64,000 nt of DNA from Belnapia mucosa (GCF_016775475.1 NZ_JAEUXJ010000009.1:62001-126000); one strand, 5' to 3'; positions 6,658 to 15,697 are shown, numbered from the stretch's first letter. Notes: generated by a model not told the origin, from the letters alone. Made by a program: numbers and translations.

Positions 6658-9239
6658 TCCCCGGCGAAGGCGTGCAGCAGGGCCGGCAGGGCCAGCAGCA
6701 CCGCCGCCAGCACCGCTGCCAGGCTGATCGCCAGCAGCACCCCCATGCTGGCCGTGCCCGGATGGGACGACAGGGCGAGGGTGCCGAAGGCGCTGGCCGT
6801 GGTCAGCGCGCTGAACATTACCGCCCGCGTCACCGGCCGCGCCAGCAGCACCCTCTCGCCGCCCTGCCAGGCCACGACGAAATAGATGTCGAAGGCGACG
6901 CCGATGCCGAACAGCAGCGGCAGGGCGATGATATTGGCGAGGTTGAGTGGGGGGCCGACCACGGCGCAGATCGCCAGCGTCACCAGCCCCGCCAGCAGCA
7001 GCGGCGCCAGGGCCAGCAGCGCCAGCCGGGGGCTCCGCAGCGCTGCCAGCAGCAGCAGCACGGTCCAGACCAGCCCGATCGCGCCGGCCAGCAGGAAGGC
7101 ATGGCGGATGGTGGCCGAAGATTCCTGGATGGAGATCGCCATGCCGCCCGCATCCGGCGCCACCGACTGCACCGCATGGGCGAAGCGGCGCAGTGCGGCA
7201 TTGTCGTCCGAAAGGTCGCGCGGCCAGGCCTCGATCCGGGCGCGGCCATCCGGCGCCACCCAGTCCCGCGCCAGCTCCGGCGGCAGGGTCTGCAGCGTCA
7301 CCGGCGCCGCCTGCAAGGCGTCGTTCAACTGGGCGAGGGTGGCGCGCAGCCCGGGCAGCAGCGACTGGTCGAGCAGGGCGCGACCCGCGGGCGGCCCCTC
7401 GGCGAGGGTGGCCAGCGCCGTTGCCAGCCGCCGGGCATCGATCGCGGGCGGGCCGGTGGCGCGATCCGCCTCGCGCGTCAGCGCCCTGGCCAGGTCGCGC
7501 AGGGCGGCGGCCACAGCGGCGTCATCGGGCGGCGGCGCCACCTCCGGCGGGGAAAGGGTCGGGCCCATCAGGTCGGCCGCGTCCTGGACCAGGGCCAGCT
7601 TCGCCGCCTGCCCCTCCGGCACGAAGCTCGCCAGGGTCATCACCCGTGCCACCTCCGGCAGCGCCTCCAGCCGCGCCGCCACCGGCCCGGCAGCCTCCAG
7701 GCTGGGCGCCAGAACGTTCAGCGTGTTGGGCGTGGTCTCGGCGCTGCCCATCAGGTCGCGGAAGGTCGCCACCGCCTCGGATTGCGGGTCGCGCAGGTTC
7801 AGCGGGTTGAAGTCGAAGACCAGCACCGGCAGGGCTGCGGCAGCCAGGAGCGCCAGCAGCAGCAGCCCGGCCGAAACCCGCCGCGCCTGCCGCGCCAAGC
7901 CGCCTTCCAACCCGGCCAGCCCGGCCCAGCCGGGTTCCGCCGCCTCGCCGGGCGGATGCGCCAGGCGCAGCAGGGCCGGCAGCAGCGAGAGCGAGAGGGA
8001 GGCCGCGACCAGCATGCCGAAGCCGGCGATGGCGCCGAGTTCCGAGACGCCGCGATAATCGGTCGGCAGGAAGGCGAGGAAGCCGCCGGCGATGGCCAGC
8101 GCCGCCAGCACGATCCCCGGCCCCGCTGTCGATGCGGCGGCGATGATGGCCGGCTCCAGCGCCGCCAGCCCGTGCCGCTGCTCGCGGAAGCGCACCGCGA
8201 ACTGGATGCCGAAATCGACGCCGAGGCCGATGAAGAGCACGGCGAAGGCGATGGAAAGCGGGTTGAAGGGCCCGATCGCCAGCGCGCCGAAGGCCGCCGT
8301 CATCAGCAGCCCCAGCAGCAGGGTCGCCAGCACCGGCAGGATCAGCCGCCAGGACCGCAGCGCCAGCCAGAGCAGCAGCGCCACCAGCGCCAGCGACAGC
8401 AGGGTATTCCGCACCGCCCCCTCGGCGACCGAGGCGAATTCCTCATCCGCCATGGCGATGTCGCCGGTCATCCGGAACCGCACCGCCGGCAGGCCGAGCC
8501 CGACCGCCGCCTCGCGGATCGCCTCGGCCCCGGTGGCGCCGGGGCTGAGGGCGGAGAAGTCGAGCCGCGGCTGCACCAGCACAAAGCGGCGCAGCTCCTG
8601 CGGCGCCGGCGCCCGGCCGGTGAAGAGCTGGCCCCAATCGGGCGGCGCAATCCGCCCATCGAGCGCCGCCTCCGCGGCCGGCGCCAGGGCAGCGAGCGGC
8701 GCGGCGATGGCGGAGAGCTCCGCCTCGCCCCGCGCCACCCCCTCCAGCACCAGGCCGAGCGCGGTGGCGAGGCCGCGCAGGCTGGGATCGGCGGCGAGCG
8801 TCCCGAGCAGGGGCTGGGCGGCGATGATCCGCTCCGTCGTGTCGCGGAGCTCGGCTTCCTCGAGGAAGAGCAGGCCGTTGCGGCGGAAGAAGGGCAGGGC
8901 ATCCGGCCGCCGGACCGTGAGGAAGAGGTCGCGCCGCCGCTCCAGCGCCTCGGCCAGGCCGGCGGCGGCGCGGTCGGCGGCATCGGCGGTCGGCCCGTCC
9001 ACCACCACGGCGATCAGCCTCTCCCGCTGCGGGAAGGCGGTGGCGAGGCGCTGCTCCGTCTCCCGCCAGGGCAGGCCGGCGGGGAAGAGCGCATCGACAT
9101 CGGTATTCATGGCGAAGCGCTGCGTGACCGCGAGGCCCGAGAGCAGCGCGGCCAGCAGCGCGAGCAGAACCACCAGTCGCGGACGCAGGATGGCGGCCTG
9201 CGCCAGGGCGGCGCAGCGCCGGGCAATCAGGGCGGTCAA
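6654..9239 (-). CDS. hpnN: MMPL/RND-type hopanoid transporter HpnN
   Basis: 861 aa RND/MMPL-type inner-membrane protein with an N-terminal helix (about 21-38), a large periplasmic loop, a five-helix block (about 280-430), a second loop and a second helix block (about 700-860). The text FFRRNGLLFLEEAE and AQPLLGTLAADPSLRG in the first loop matches HpnN, which moves hopanoids towards the outer membrane. The start is TTG, chosen because it is the only start that keeps the first membrane helix. It begins 3 bp after copD, suggesting a copC-copD-hpnN operon. hpnH, a hopanoid biosynthesis gene, is only 3 kb away on the other strand. A more general MMPL transporter remains possible. Confidence 0.78.
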   Translation of the reverse strand: MTALIARRCAALAQAAILRPRLVVLLALLAALLSGLAVTQRFAMNTDVDALFPAGLPWRETEQRLATAFPQRERLIAVVVDGPTADAADRAAAGLAEALERRRDLFLTVRRPDALPFFRRNGLLFLEEAELRDTTERIIAAQPLLGTLAADPSLRGLATALGLVLEGVARGEAELSAIAAPLAALAPAAEAALDGRIAPPDWGQLFTGRAPAPQELRRFVLVQPRLDFSALSPGATGAEAIREAAVGLGLPAVRFRMTGDIAMADEEFASVAEGAVRNTLLSLALVALLLWLALRSWRLILPVLATLLLGLLMTAAFGALAIGPFNPLSIAFAVLFIGLGVDFGIQFAVRFREQRHGLAALEPAIIAAASTAGPGIVLAALAIAGGFLAFLPTDYRGVSELGAIAGFGMLVAASLSLSLLPALLRLAHPPGEAAEPGWAGLAGLEGGLARQARRVSAGLLLLALLAAAALPVLVFDFNPLNLRDPQSEAVATFRDLMGSAETTPNTLNVLAPSLEAAGPVAARLEALPEVARVMTLASFVPEGQAAKLALVQDAADLMGPTLSPPEVAPPPDDAAVAAALRDLARALTREADRATGPPAIDARRLATALATLAEGPPAGRALLDQSLLPGLRATLAQLNDALQAAPVTLQTLPPELARDWVAPDGRARIEAWPRDLSDDNAALRRFAHAVQSVAPDAGGMAISIQESSATIRHAFLLAGAIGLVWTVLLLLAALRSPRLALLALAPLLLAGLVTLAICAVVGPPLNLANIIALPLLFGIGVAFDIYFVVAWQGGERVLLARPVTRAVMFSALTTASAFGTLALSSHPGTASMGVLLAISLAAVLAAVLLALPALLHAFAGD

Positions 9240-9242
9240 GGG

Positions 9243-10898
9243 TCAGGCTTCCCGGTAGAGCAGCAGCAGGATGCCGATCCCGATCAGGCAGGCGGGCCAG
9301 AGCGGGCGGCCGATGCGCGCCAGCTCCGGCGGGCCGCGCAGCTCGGTCCAGCGGGCGCAGCCGGCGACCACCGACAGGATCGCCAGCGGCAGGTGCGACA
9401 GCTCGATCAGCTGCGCCTCCTTGATGTTGGAGATCGCATGGGTATGCGCCAGCAGCAGCACGCCGCCGGCCAGCATCGCCACCGGGAAGACGAAGCGCAC
9501 CCGCCCCCGCAGCAGGCCGAGCCGCACCGACCATTCCGAGAGGGCGAAGACCACCACCAGCAGGGCGGCGATCTTGTGCTGCACCACCTCCGGGTCGCGG
9601 AGGCTGTCCAACAGGCCGATATCGCCGAGCGGCCAGGCCTCGGGGTCGGAGCGGACCAGCAGGAAGGCGGCGAGGCCGAGGAAGACCAGCGGCCAGTGCC
9701 GGGCGAGCGGCACCCGCCCCGTGGCATCTAGCAGCGCCGCCAGCCCGACCAGCAGCACCATGACGCCGGCCCAGTGGTGGTTGTACTCGCTCCAGGCGAT
9801 GTCGGTGGCGTTGCGCGGCGGCAGCAGCCCCTCGCCCGGGGTGAAGGCCTGCGGCCGCTGTGCCGCCTGGCGCTGCTGCCATTCGGCATCGAGCTGGGCC
9901 TGGAGGGCAGGGATCGCCAGGTCGGCATGGTCCGGGCTGGTGAGGCGCGGCCATTCCGGGGTGAAGCGCTCGGTGATCTCGGCCCAGGTGACGCGGTCAT
10001 CGGGCAGGTCCATGGCCGGCGGGACCGAGGTGAGGGAGGCGGCGACGGCCAGCACGGCGATGCCGATCGCCATCTCCGCCTCGATGAAGCGGCGCAGCCG
10101 CAGCACCCCCTCGGGGCTCGGCGCGATGCGGTGCAGCAGGCGGTAATTCATCGCCCCCAGCACCAGCAGCAGCACCATCATGACCAGCTTGGACGCCGCC
10201 ATGGAGCCGTAGGCGGTGCCATAGACCGCCTCGACCGAGCCGATGAAGCCGAACCAGAAGCCGGCACTGCCGAGCAGGATCAGCCCGACGCCGCCGGCCG
10301 CCAGGCGCGAATAGCGCTGCCCGACGATCCGGGCCGAGGCCGGGGTCAGCCGCAGCGCAGCCACCAGGCAGGGCAGCCCGCCCAGCCAGAAGGCGGCGCC
10401 CGCCTGGTGCAGCGCCGTCGCGGCCAGCAGCATGGACCGGCCCTCGACCCGGGCGATGGCATGGCTGCCGAAGGTGACGGCCAGCAGCACCAGCAGGGCG
10501 GCGCCCGCCAGACCCCAGCGGCGGCCCGGCCCCGGGACTCCGCGCGGCAGGGCGAGCGCCAGGAGGGCCAGCATGGCCAGCAGGTCGAGCCCGGTGAAGA
10601 TGACGAAATCCGCCCCGAGCAGCGCCCCGGCACTGATATCGAGCGTCGCCTCCAGCGCCGCGAAGCCCAGCAGGCCGAGCGCGAGCGTCGAGATCAGAGA
10701 GGCGATCCCGGCGATGATCGCCGTCCGCCGGGCGATGGCGTGCAGCCGGTCGGTGTCGCCCGGCGGCATCAGCCGGCCTTCCGGCACCGCCAGCAGGGTC
10801 CAGAACACGACCGAGCCCAGCAGCACGGTCCGCGCCACCAGCTCCGCCGCGTGCAGGATGACGCTGGCGAAGCCGTAGAGATCGAGGAACTGCTCCAC
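9243..10898 (-). CDS. copD: CopD family copper resistance membrane protein
   Basis: 551 aa, many membrane helices. The N-terminal half has the CopD layout (LYGFASVILHAAELVARTVLLGSVVFW and later ALHQAGAAFWLGGLPCL near residue 165), with conserved membrane histidines. The C-terminal part adds further helices and a soluble region (about 300-365), longer than the classical 300-aa CopD. CopD proteins are linked to copper uptake with CopC. The start is GTG, placed directly after the copC TGA (TGAGTG), and the gene ends 3 bp before hpnN. Copper handling fits the nearby copper-dependent cbb3 oxidase. Confidence 0.82.
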   Translation of the reverse strand: MEQFLDLYGFASVILHAAELVARTVLLGSVVFWTLLAVPEGRLMPPGDTDRLHAIARRTAIIAGIASLISTLALGLLGFAALEATLDISAGALLGADFVIFTGLDLLAMLALLALALPRGVPGPGRRWGLAGAALLVLLAVTFGSHAIARVEGRSMLLAATALHQAGAAFWLGGLPCLVAALRLTPASARIVGQRYSRLAAGGVGLILLGSAGFWFGFIGSVEAVYGTAYGSMAASKLVMMVLLLVLGAMNYRLLHRIAPSPEGVLRLRRFIEAEMAIGIAVLAVAASLTSVPPAMDLPDDRVTWAEITERFTPEWPRLTSPDHADLAIPALQAQLDAEWQQRQAAQRPQAFTPGEGLLPPRNATDIAWSEYNHHWAGVMVLLVGLAALLDATGRVPLARHWPLVFLGLAAFLLVRSDPEAWPLGDIGLLDSLRDPEVVQHKIAALLVVVFALSEWSVRLGLLRGRVRFVFPVAMLAGGVLLLAHTHAISNIKEAQLIELSHLPLAILSVVAGCARWTELRGPPELARIGRPLWPACLIGIGILLLLYREA

Positions 10899-11300
10899 TC
10901 AACGGCCCCGGATGGTGAAGGGGATGTCGCCGCGGGTGATGTGCCCGTCCACCGCCAGCACCTGCCAGCGCAGCCGCCAGGCGCCGGGCGCGACCGGGCC
11001 GGCCAGCGGCGCCTCCAGCACGATGGGGTCGCCATCCTCGCGGATCGGCAGGGCGGTCTGGCTGTTGTCCTCGCCGATCAGCAGCAGCCGGCTGCGGGCA
11101 TGGTCGAGCCGGCTGTTGAAGCGGATCGTCACCCGGGCCGGCGCCGCCGCCAGGCTGGCGCCCGCCACCGGGTCGGAATTCACGACCACCGCATGGGCCG
11201 CGGCGGGGCCGGAGAGCAGGGCCCCGGAAAACAGGGCCAGGGCGAACAGGATCACGGCGCCGGACAGGGCGCGCCGGGCCGGGCTGGGGCAGGGGGGCAA
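10899..11300 (-). CDS. copC: CopC domain periplasmic copper-binding protein
   Basis: 133 aa. A signal peptide (about residues 1-30, ending PAAAHA) leads directly into AHAVVVNSDPVAGASL, whose first histidine is the usual Cu(II) ligand. DGHITRGD near residue 118 carries the second conserved histidine. The rest is one Ig-like CopC domain. I chose a TTG start at 11300, preceded by GGAGG 6 bp upstream; a longer reading frame to 11462 has no signal-peptide character at its start and overlaps ispH. It is followed immediately by copD, so the pair is probably co-translated. Confidence 0.8.
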   Translation of the reverse strand: MPPCPSPARRALSGAVILFALALFSGALLSGPAAAHAVVVNSDPVAGASLAAAPARVTIRFNSRLDHARSRLLLIGEDNSQTALPIREDGDPIVLEAPLAGPVAPGAWRLRWQVLAVDGHITRGDIPFTIRGR

Positions 11301-11331
11301 GGCATCCTCCGGTCGGGGGCAACCACTCCCC

Positions 11332-11341
11332 GGTTGCAACC
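11332..11341. repeat. GGTTGCAACC palindrome upstream of copC and ispH
   Basis: A 10-bp perfect palindrome in the 151-bp gap between the divergent copC and ispH. A related, longer palindrome lies downstream of hpnH (13628-13649) and a split version upstream of rho (44484-44522). It could be an operator; no regulator is known from the sequence. Confidence 0.4.
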
Positions 11342-11451
11342 TGGCGGCAAAGTGCAGCAAAACAGCAGCGGCGCAAGATGCCGCGAGGCGGAACGGATCG
11401 CCGCCGGACAGGGGGGAGACCGCCGGCGGGGACCAGGCAGGGGGCGTGCTG

Positions 11452-12396
11452 ATGCGGATCATTCTGGCGCAGCCAAGGGGGTTCTGCGCCGGCGTCGTGC
11501 GGGCGGTCGATATCGTCGAACGAGCGCTGGAGAAATACCGGACCCCTGTCTATGTCCGGCACGAGATCGTCCATAACCGCCGCGTGGTCGAAACCCTGGA
11601 AGCCAAGGGCGCCCGCTTCGTCGAGGATCTGGAGGAGGTTCCGCCCGGCGCGGTGACGATCTTCAGCGCCCATGGCGTCTCCCGCACGGTCGAGGCCGAG
11701 GCGGTGGCGCGCGGCCTGCCGGTTCTGGATGCGACCTGCCCGCTGGTCTCCAAGGTGCACACCGAAGGCCGGCGCTACGTCGCCCAGGGGCGGGCGCTGA
11801 TCCTGATCGGCCATGCCGGCCATCCGGAGGTGGAGGGCACGCTCGGCCAGATTCCCGGCGAGGTTCATCTGGTCGCGAGCGTGGCGGCGGTGGCCGCCCT
11901 GCCCATCCCGCCGGACCGGCCGGTGGCCTTCGTCACCCAGACCACGCTCTCGGTCGACGACACCCGCGGGATCATCGAGGCGTTGAAAGCCCGCTTCACG
12001 GACCTCGTCGGTCCTGATACGCGGGACATCTGCTACGCCACCCAGAACCGCCAGACCGCGGTGCGGGAGCTGGCGCAGCGGGTGGATCTTTTGCTGGTTG
12101 TAGGCGCGGCCAACAGTTCCAATTCCAATCGCCTGCGGGAGATCGGGTCGGAGCAGGGGGTGCCCTGCTACCTCATCCCGGATGCCGCGGCGTTGCGGCC
12201 GGACTGGCTGCGGGGGGCGGAAACGATCGGCATCACCGCCGGGGCCTCGGCCCCGGAAAGCCTGGTGCAGGAGGTGATCGCGGCGCTGGGCCGGCTCGGC
12301 CCCGTCGAGGTCTCCGCCCTGCCCGGGATCGTCGAAGACGTATCTTTCAAGCTCCCCGCCGCCCTGGTCGAGCCAGAGGCGAGCGCGGCGAGCTAG
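11452..12396 (+). CDS. ispH: 4-hydroxy-3-methylbut-2-enyl diphosphate reductase IspH
   Basis: 314 aa. It catalyses the last step of the MEP pathway, making IPP and DMAPP with a 4Fe-4S cluster. The cluster cysteines C12 (GFCAGVVRA), C96 (DATCPLVSKVH) and C194 (DICYATQNRQ) are present, as are H41, H74, H124 and the SNSNRLREI substrate loop. The start at 11452 gives the normal N-terminus MRIILAQPRGFCAG. It is followed 12 bp later by hpnH, linking isoprenoid supply to hopanoid synthesis. Confidence 0.96.
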   Translation: MRIILAQPRGFCAGVVRAVDIVERALEKYRTPVYVRHEIVHNRRVVETLEAKGARFVEDLEEVPPGAVTIFSAHGVSRTVEAEAVARGLPVLDATCPLVSKVHTEGRRYVAQGRALILIGHAGHPEVEGTLGQIPGEVHLVASVAAVAALPIPPDRPVAFVTQTTLSVDDTRGIIEALKARFTDLVGPDTRDICYATQNRQTAVRELAQRVDLLLVVGAANSSNSNRLREIGSEQGVPCYLIPDAAALRPDWLRGAETIGITAGASAPESLVQEVIAALGRLGPVEVSALPGIVEDVSFKLPAALVEPEASAAS

Positions 12397-12408
12397 CGAG
12401 GGCTGAGT

Positions 12409-13575
12409 ATGGGTATCCCGCTGCGGCAGCAGATGAAGGTCGGCGCCTATGTGCTCAAGCAGCACATGCTGGGGCGCAAGCGCTATCCGCTCGTGCTGAT
12501 GCTGGAGCCGCTGTTCAAGTGCAACCTGGCCTGCTCGGGCTGCGGCAAGATCGACTACCCGGACCCGATCCTGAACAAGCGCCTCTCGGTGCAGGAATGC
12601 CTGGACGCGGTCGACGAGACGGGCGTGCCGGTCGTCGCCATCGCGGGCGGGGAGCCGCTGCTGCACAAGGAGATGCCGCAGATCGTTGAGGGCATCCTGG
12701 CCCGCGGCAAGGTCGTCATCCTGTGCACCAATGCCCTCCTGCTCGAGAAGCGGATCGAGCAGTACAAGCCGCATCCGAATTTCACCTGGGACATCCATCT
12801 GGACGGCGACAAGGACCAGCATGACTGGGCGGTCAGCCAGAAGGGCGTCTATGACCGGGCCGTCGCCGCGCTGAAGGATGCCAAGGCACGCGGCTTCCGC
12901 GTCGCCATCAACGCGACGCTGTTCAACAATGCCGAGCCGGAGCGGATGGCCCGCTTCTTCGACGACGTTACCGCCATGGGCGTCGATGCGATCATGGTTT
13001 CGCCGGGCTATGCCTATGAGCGGGCGCCGGACCAGCAGCACTTCCTCAACCGCCGGAAGACGAAGGAGCTGTTCCGCGGCATCTTCGCGCGCGGCAAGGG
13101 AAAGGGGTGGAAGATGGGCAATTCGCCGCTCTTCCTCGATTTCCTGGCCGGGAACCAGACCTATAACTGCACACCCTGGGGCAACCCGACGCGGAACATC
13201 TTCGGCTGGCAGCGGCCCTGCTACCTGCTGGGCGAGGGCTATGCGAAGTCCTTCAAGGAGCTGATGGAGACCACGGACTGGGACAAGTACGGGGTCGGCA
13301 ATTACGAGAAATGCGCCGACTGCATGGTGCATTCCGGTTTCGAGGCCTCGGCGGTGATCGACTCGATCAAGCATCCGGTGAAGGCGATGGCGCGGCAGAT
13401 GCGCGGGCCGAAGACCGAGGGCGAGATGGCCCCCGAGATCGATCTCTCGCGCCAGCGGAAGGCGGATTTCGTCTTCTCCCGCCATGTCGAGCAGACCATG
13501 GCCGAGCTGAAGCATGAGCCGAAGCCCGTGCGCGGGGCGAAGCATGGCGGCTCCCCCGCCGTCGCCGCGGAGTAG
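12409..13575 (+). CDS. hpnH: Adenosyl-hopene transferase HpnH (radical SAM)
   Basis: 388 aa radical SAM enzyme that joins 5'-deoxyadenosine to diploptene, the first step to extended hopanoids. The cluster motif is C38-x3-C42-x2-C45 (CNLACSGC). Family text such as YPLVLMLEPLFKCNL, GGEPLLHKEM and WDIHLDGDKDQHD is clear. A C-terminal Cys-rich segment (YEKCADCMVHSGFEA) and the ending are typical of HpnH. It starts 12 bp after ispH and is probably co-transcribed. The rest of the hpn cluster is not in the window, apart from the HpnN candidate. Confidence 0.95.
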   Translation: MGIPLRQQMKVGAYVLKQHMLGRKRYPLVLMLEPLFKCNLACSGCGKIDYPDPILNKRLSVQECLDAVDETGVPVVAIAGGEPLLHKEMPQIVEGILARGKVVILCTNALLLEKRIEQYKPHPNFTWDIHLDGDKDQHDWAVSQKGVYDRAVAALKDAKARGFRVAINATLFNNAEPERMARFFDDVTAMGVDAIMVSPGYAYERAPDQQHFLNRRKTKELFRGIFARGKGKGWKMGNSPLFLDFLAGNQTYNCTPWGNPTRNIFGWQRPCYLLGEGYAKSFKELMETTDWDKYGVGNYEKCADCMVHSGFEASAVIDSIKHPVKAMARQMRGPKTEGEMAPEIDLSRQRKADFVFSRHVEQTMAELKHEPKPVRGAKHGGSPAVAAE

Positions 13576-13627
13576 CCATCGGGCCTGATGTGGCGGCTGG
13601 CAGGGCAATTGGTGGGCTGAGGGCCCG

Positions 13628-13649
13628 GCCCCGGGTTGCAACCCGGGGC
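13628..13649. repeat. 22-bp perfect palindrome downstream of hpnH
   Basis: A perfect self-complementary 22-mer centred on GGGTTGCAACCC, flanked by further G/C pairs. No T-run follows on either strand, so it is not a standard terminator. It lies in the 130-bp hpnH-nfu gap and shares its GTTGCAAC centre with the palindrome at 11332-11341. Confidence 0.55.
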
Positions 13650-13705
13650 AAAGCCGACCAATTTGGTCTGGATACTCCCCGAGAGCCGCCACGGCAGGAC
13701 CCAGC

Positions 13706-14266
13706 ATGTTCATCGAGACCGAAGGCACCCCGAACCCCGCCACGCTGAAATTCCTCCCCGGGCGGGAGGTGATGGGCAGCCGTGGCACCGCCGACTTCGC
13801 CAGTGCCGAGGCGGCGGCGCGCAGCCCGCTGGCCGCCCGCCTTTTCGCCCTCGGTGGCGTGGCGCGGGTCTTCCTCGGTGGCGACTTCATCACCGTGACC
13901 CAGACCGAGGAGGCCGAGTGGTATTCGCTCCGCCCGCAGGTGCTGGGCGCGATCATGGACCATTTCGTCGCCGGCCTGCCGGTGATCGAGGATGCCGGCG
14001 ATGCGGAGGCGGAGGAATATGACGCCGCCGATGCCGAGATCGTGGACCAGATCAAGGAGCTGCTGGATACCCGCGTCCGCCCGGCCGTCGCCGGCGATGG
14101 CGGCGACATCGTCTTCCGCGGCTTCCGCGACGGCATCGTCCGCCTGCACCTCCAGGGCGCCTGCTCCGGCTGCCCCTCCTCCCGCGCCACGCTGAAGCAT
14201 GGCGTCGAGAACATGCTGCGCCACTATGTGCCGGAGGTTGTCGCGGTGGAGCAGGTCGAGGCCTGA
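13706..14266 (+). CDS. NifU/NfuA-type Fe-S cluster carrier protein
   Basis: 186 aa. The N-terminal Nfu_N domain (MFIETEGTPNPATLKFLPG, about residues 1-90) is followed by an acidic linker and a C-terminal NifU-like domain. The domain carries C153-S-G-C156, the cluster ligands, in LQGACSGCPSSRATLKHGVE. Such proteins receive 4Fe-4S clusters and deliver them to client enzymes. Candidate clients nearby are IspH and HpnH, although no direct link is shown. Normal length for alphaproteobacteria. Confidence 0.93.
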   Translation: MFIETEGTPNPATLKFLPGREVMGSRGTADFASAEAAARSPLAARLFALGGVARVFLGGDFITVTQTEEAEWYSLRPQVLGAIMDHFVAGLPVIEDAGDAEAEEYDAADAEIVDQIKELLDTRVRPAVAGDGGDIVFRGFRDGIVRLHLQGACSGCPSSRATLKHGVENMLRHYVPEVVAVEQVEA

Positions 14267-14275
14267 GCCCCACTC

Positions 14276-14302
14276 GCCGCCATCACGCCTGGTGATGGCG
14301 GC
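14276..14302 (+). terminator. Hairpin downstream of nfu
   Basis: An 11-bp perfect stem (GCCGCCATCAC / GTGATGGCGGC) around a GCCTG loop, 10 bp after the nfu stop. There is no T-run, so termination is only a possibility. The remaining gap to 14380 shows a GGAG ribosome site. Confidence 0.45.
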
Positions 14303-14379
14303 AATCACCCTGGCGCCATTGGCGGCGCCGGGCAGCGGCGCGATACCGGTCGGCATAGCGAATCCGAACGGAGCTTCCG

Positions 14380-14973
14380 ATGCCTGACCAGATCCTCGAT
14401 GCCGCCGCGCTCGACCAGCTCTTCCGCAGCGCGCGCACCCATTACAAGTGGCAGGACCGGCCGGTGCCCGACACCAAGCTGGCCGAGCTCTACGGCCTGC
14501 TGAAATGGGGCCCGACCAGCGCCAATTCCTCCCCCGCCCGCTTCGTCTTCATCCGCACCGCGGAAGGCAAGGCGAAGCTGAAGCCGGCCCTGTCGGAGGG
14601 AAATTACGAGAAGACCCTGACCGCCCCGGTCACCGTCATCGTCGCCCATGACACGGAATTCTACGAGGAGCTGCCGAAGCTCTTCCCGCATGCCGATGCG
14701 CGGTCCTGGTTCGCCGGGAATGCGGCGCTGGCGGATGTCACGGCCTTCCGCAACGGCACCCTGCAGGGCGCCTATCTCATCCTGGCGGCACGGGCCATCG
14801 GCCTCGATGCGGGGCCGATGAGCGGCTTCGACAATGCCAAGGTGGATGAGGCCTTCTTCGCCGGCACGAGCTGGAAGTCGAACTTCCTGGTCAATCTCGG
14901 CCATGGCGATGAGAGCGGGCTCTTCCCACGCTCCCCGCGCCTTTCCTTCGATGAGGCGGCGCGCTTCGAATAA
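14380..14973 (+). CDS. Nitroreductase family, malonic semialdehyde reductase RutE-like
   Basis: 197 aa FMN-dependent nitroreductase-fold protein. The motifs LKWGPTSANSSPARFVFI (about 43-60) and RNGTLQGAYLILAARAIGLDAGPMSGFDN match the RutE/HadB branch, which reduces malonic semialdehyde or related compounds with NAD(P)H. No other rut genes are in the window, so the substrate is uncertain. GGAG sits upstream of the ATG. The gene is convergent with the response regulator that ends 8 bp after its stop. Confidence 0.85.
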   Translation: MPDQILDAAALDQLFRSARTHYKWQDRPVPDTKLAELYGLLKWGPTSANSSPARFVFIRTAEGKAKLKPALSEGNYEKTLTAPVTVIVAHDTEFYEELPKLFPHADARSWFAGNAALADVTAFRNGTLQGAYLILAARAIGLDAGPMSGFDNAKVDEAFFAGTSWKSNFLVNLGHGDESGLFPRSPRLSFDEAARFE

Positions 14974-14980
14974 TCAGGCG

Positions 14981-15697
14981 CTACCCGGCGGCGGTCCCCG
15001 CCGCCGGGTCAAGCCGGTAGCCGCCGCCTTCGGTCAGCAGCAACCGCGCATTGGTCGGGTCCGGCTCGATCTTCTGCCGCAGCCGGTAGATATGCGTCTC
15101 CAGCGTATGGGTCGTGACCGCGCTGTTGTAGCCCCAGACCTCGTTCAGCAGGATCTGCCGGCCGACCGGCTTGCCGCCCGCCCGGTAGAGGTATTTCAGG
15201 ATCGCGCTTTCCTTCTCGGTCAGGCGGATCTTGCGGTTGCGCGCCTGTTCCAGCAGCAGCTTGGCGCTGGGGCGGAAGACATAGGGCCCCACCAGGAAGA
15301 CCGCATCTTCCGAATTGTCAAAGACGCGCAGCTGGGCACGCAGCCGCGCCAGCAGCTCATTCAGCCGGAAGGGCTTGGCGATGTAGTCGTTGGCACCGGC
15401 ATCGAGGCCGCGCACCACATCCTGCTCGGCATCCTGGCCGGTCAGCATGATGACGGGAATCTTCAACCCCTGGCGGCGCAGCCGGGTGCAAAGTTCGCGC
15501 CCGTCGCCATCCGGCAGGCCGATATCCAGCAGCACCGCGTCGAAGCGGTTGGTGGCACCGGTCAACAGCTGCTCGGCCTCCTCGGCCGTCGCTGCCTCCA
15601 CGGGTTCGAATTCGCCGTCGAGCGAAAGCTGCTCCGCCAGCGTCGCCCGAAGGGCGGCGTCGTCATCGACGATCAGCAGTGGGCGCGGACCAGCCAT
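14981..15697 (-). CDS. OmpR-family response regulator, orphan
   Basis: 238 aa. The receiver domain (about 1-122) has the acidic pocket DDD (11-13), the phospho-acceptor Asp in VLLDIGLPDGDG and the conserved Lys in YIAKPFRLNEL. A C-terminal winged helix (about 135-232) contains LLNEVWGYNSAVTTHTLETHIYRLRQKIE. No histidine kinase gene is adjacent, so its partner must be elsewhere. The regulon cannot be told from the sequence. It is divergent from ribA across a 206-bp gap. Confidence 0.9.
   Translation of the reverse strand: MAGPRPLLIVDDDAALRATLAEQLSLDGEFEPVEAATAEEAEQLLTGATNRFDAVLLDIGLPDGDGRELCTRLRRQGLKIPVIMLTGQDAEQDVVRGLDAGANDYIAKPFRLNELLARLRAQLRVFDNSEDAVFLVGPYVFRPSAKLLLEQARNRKIRLTEKESAILKYLYRAGGKPVGRQILLNEVWGYNSAVTTHTLETHIYRLRQKIEPDPTNARLLLTEGGGYRLDPAAGTAAG

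Noticed and set aside
6672..9731. Long open frame on the plus strand (about 1000 codons)
   Set aside because: It is antisense to hpnN and copD and has a Gln/Arg-rich, low-complexity translation typical of a shadow frame in GC-rich DNA.
13628..13649. Rho-independent terminator for hpnH
   Set aside because: Perfect palindrome but no T-run on either strand; kept only as a repeat.
9997..14214. Very long open frame on the minus strand (about 1400 codons)
   Set aside because: It is antisense to nfu, hpnH and ispH and out of frame with copC and copD, which are all clear genes; its translation has no domain.
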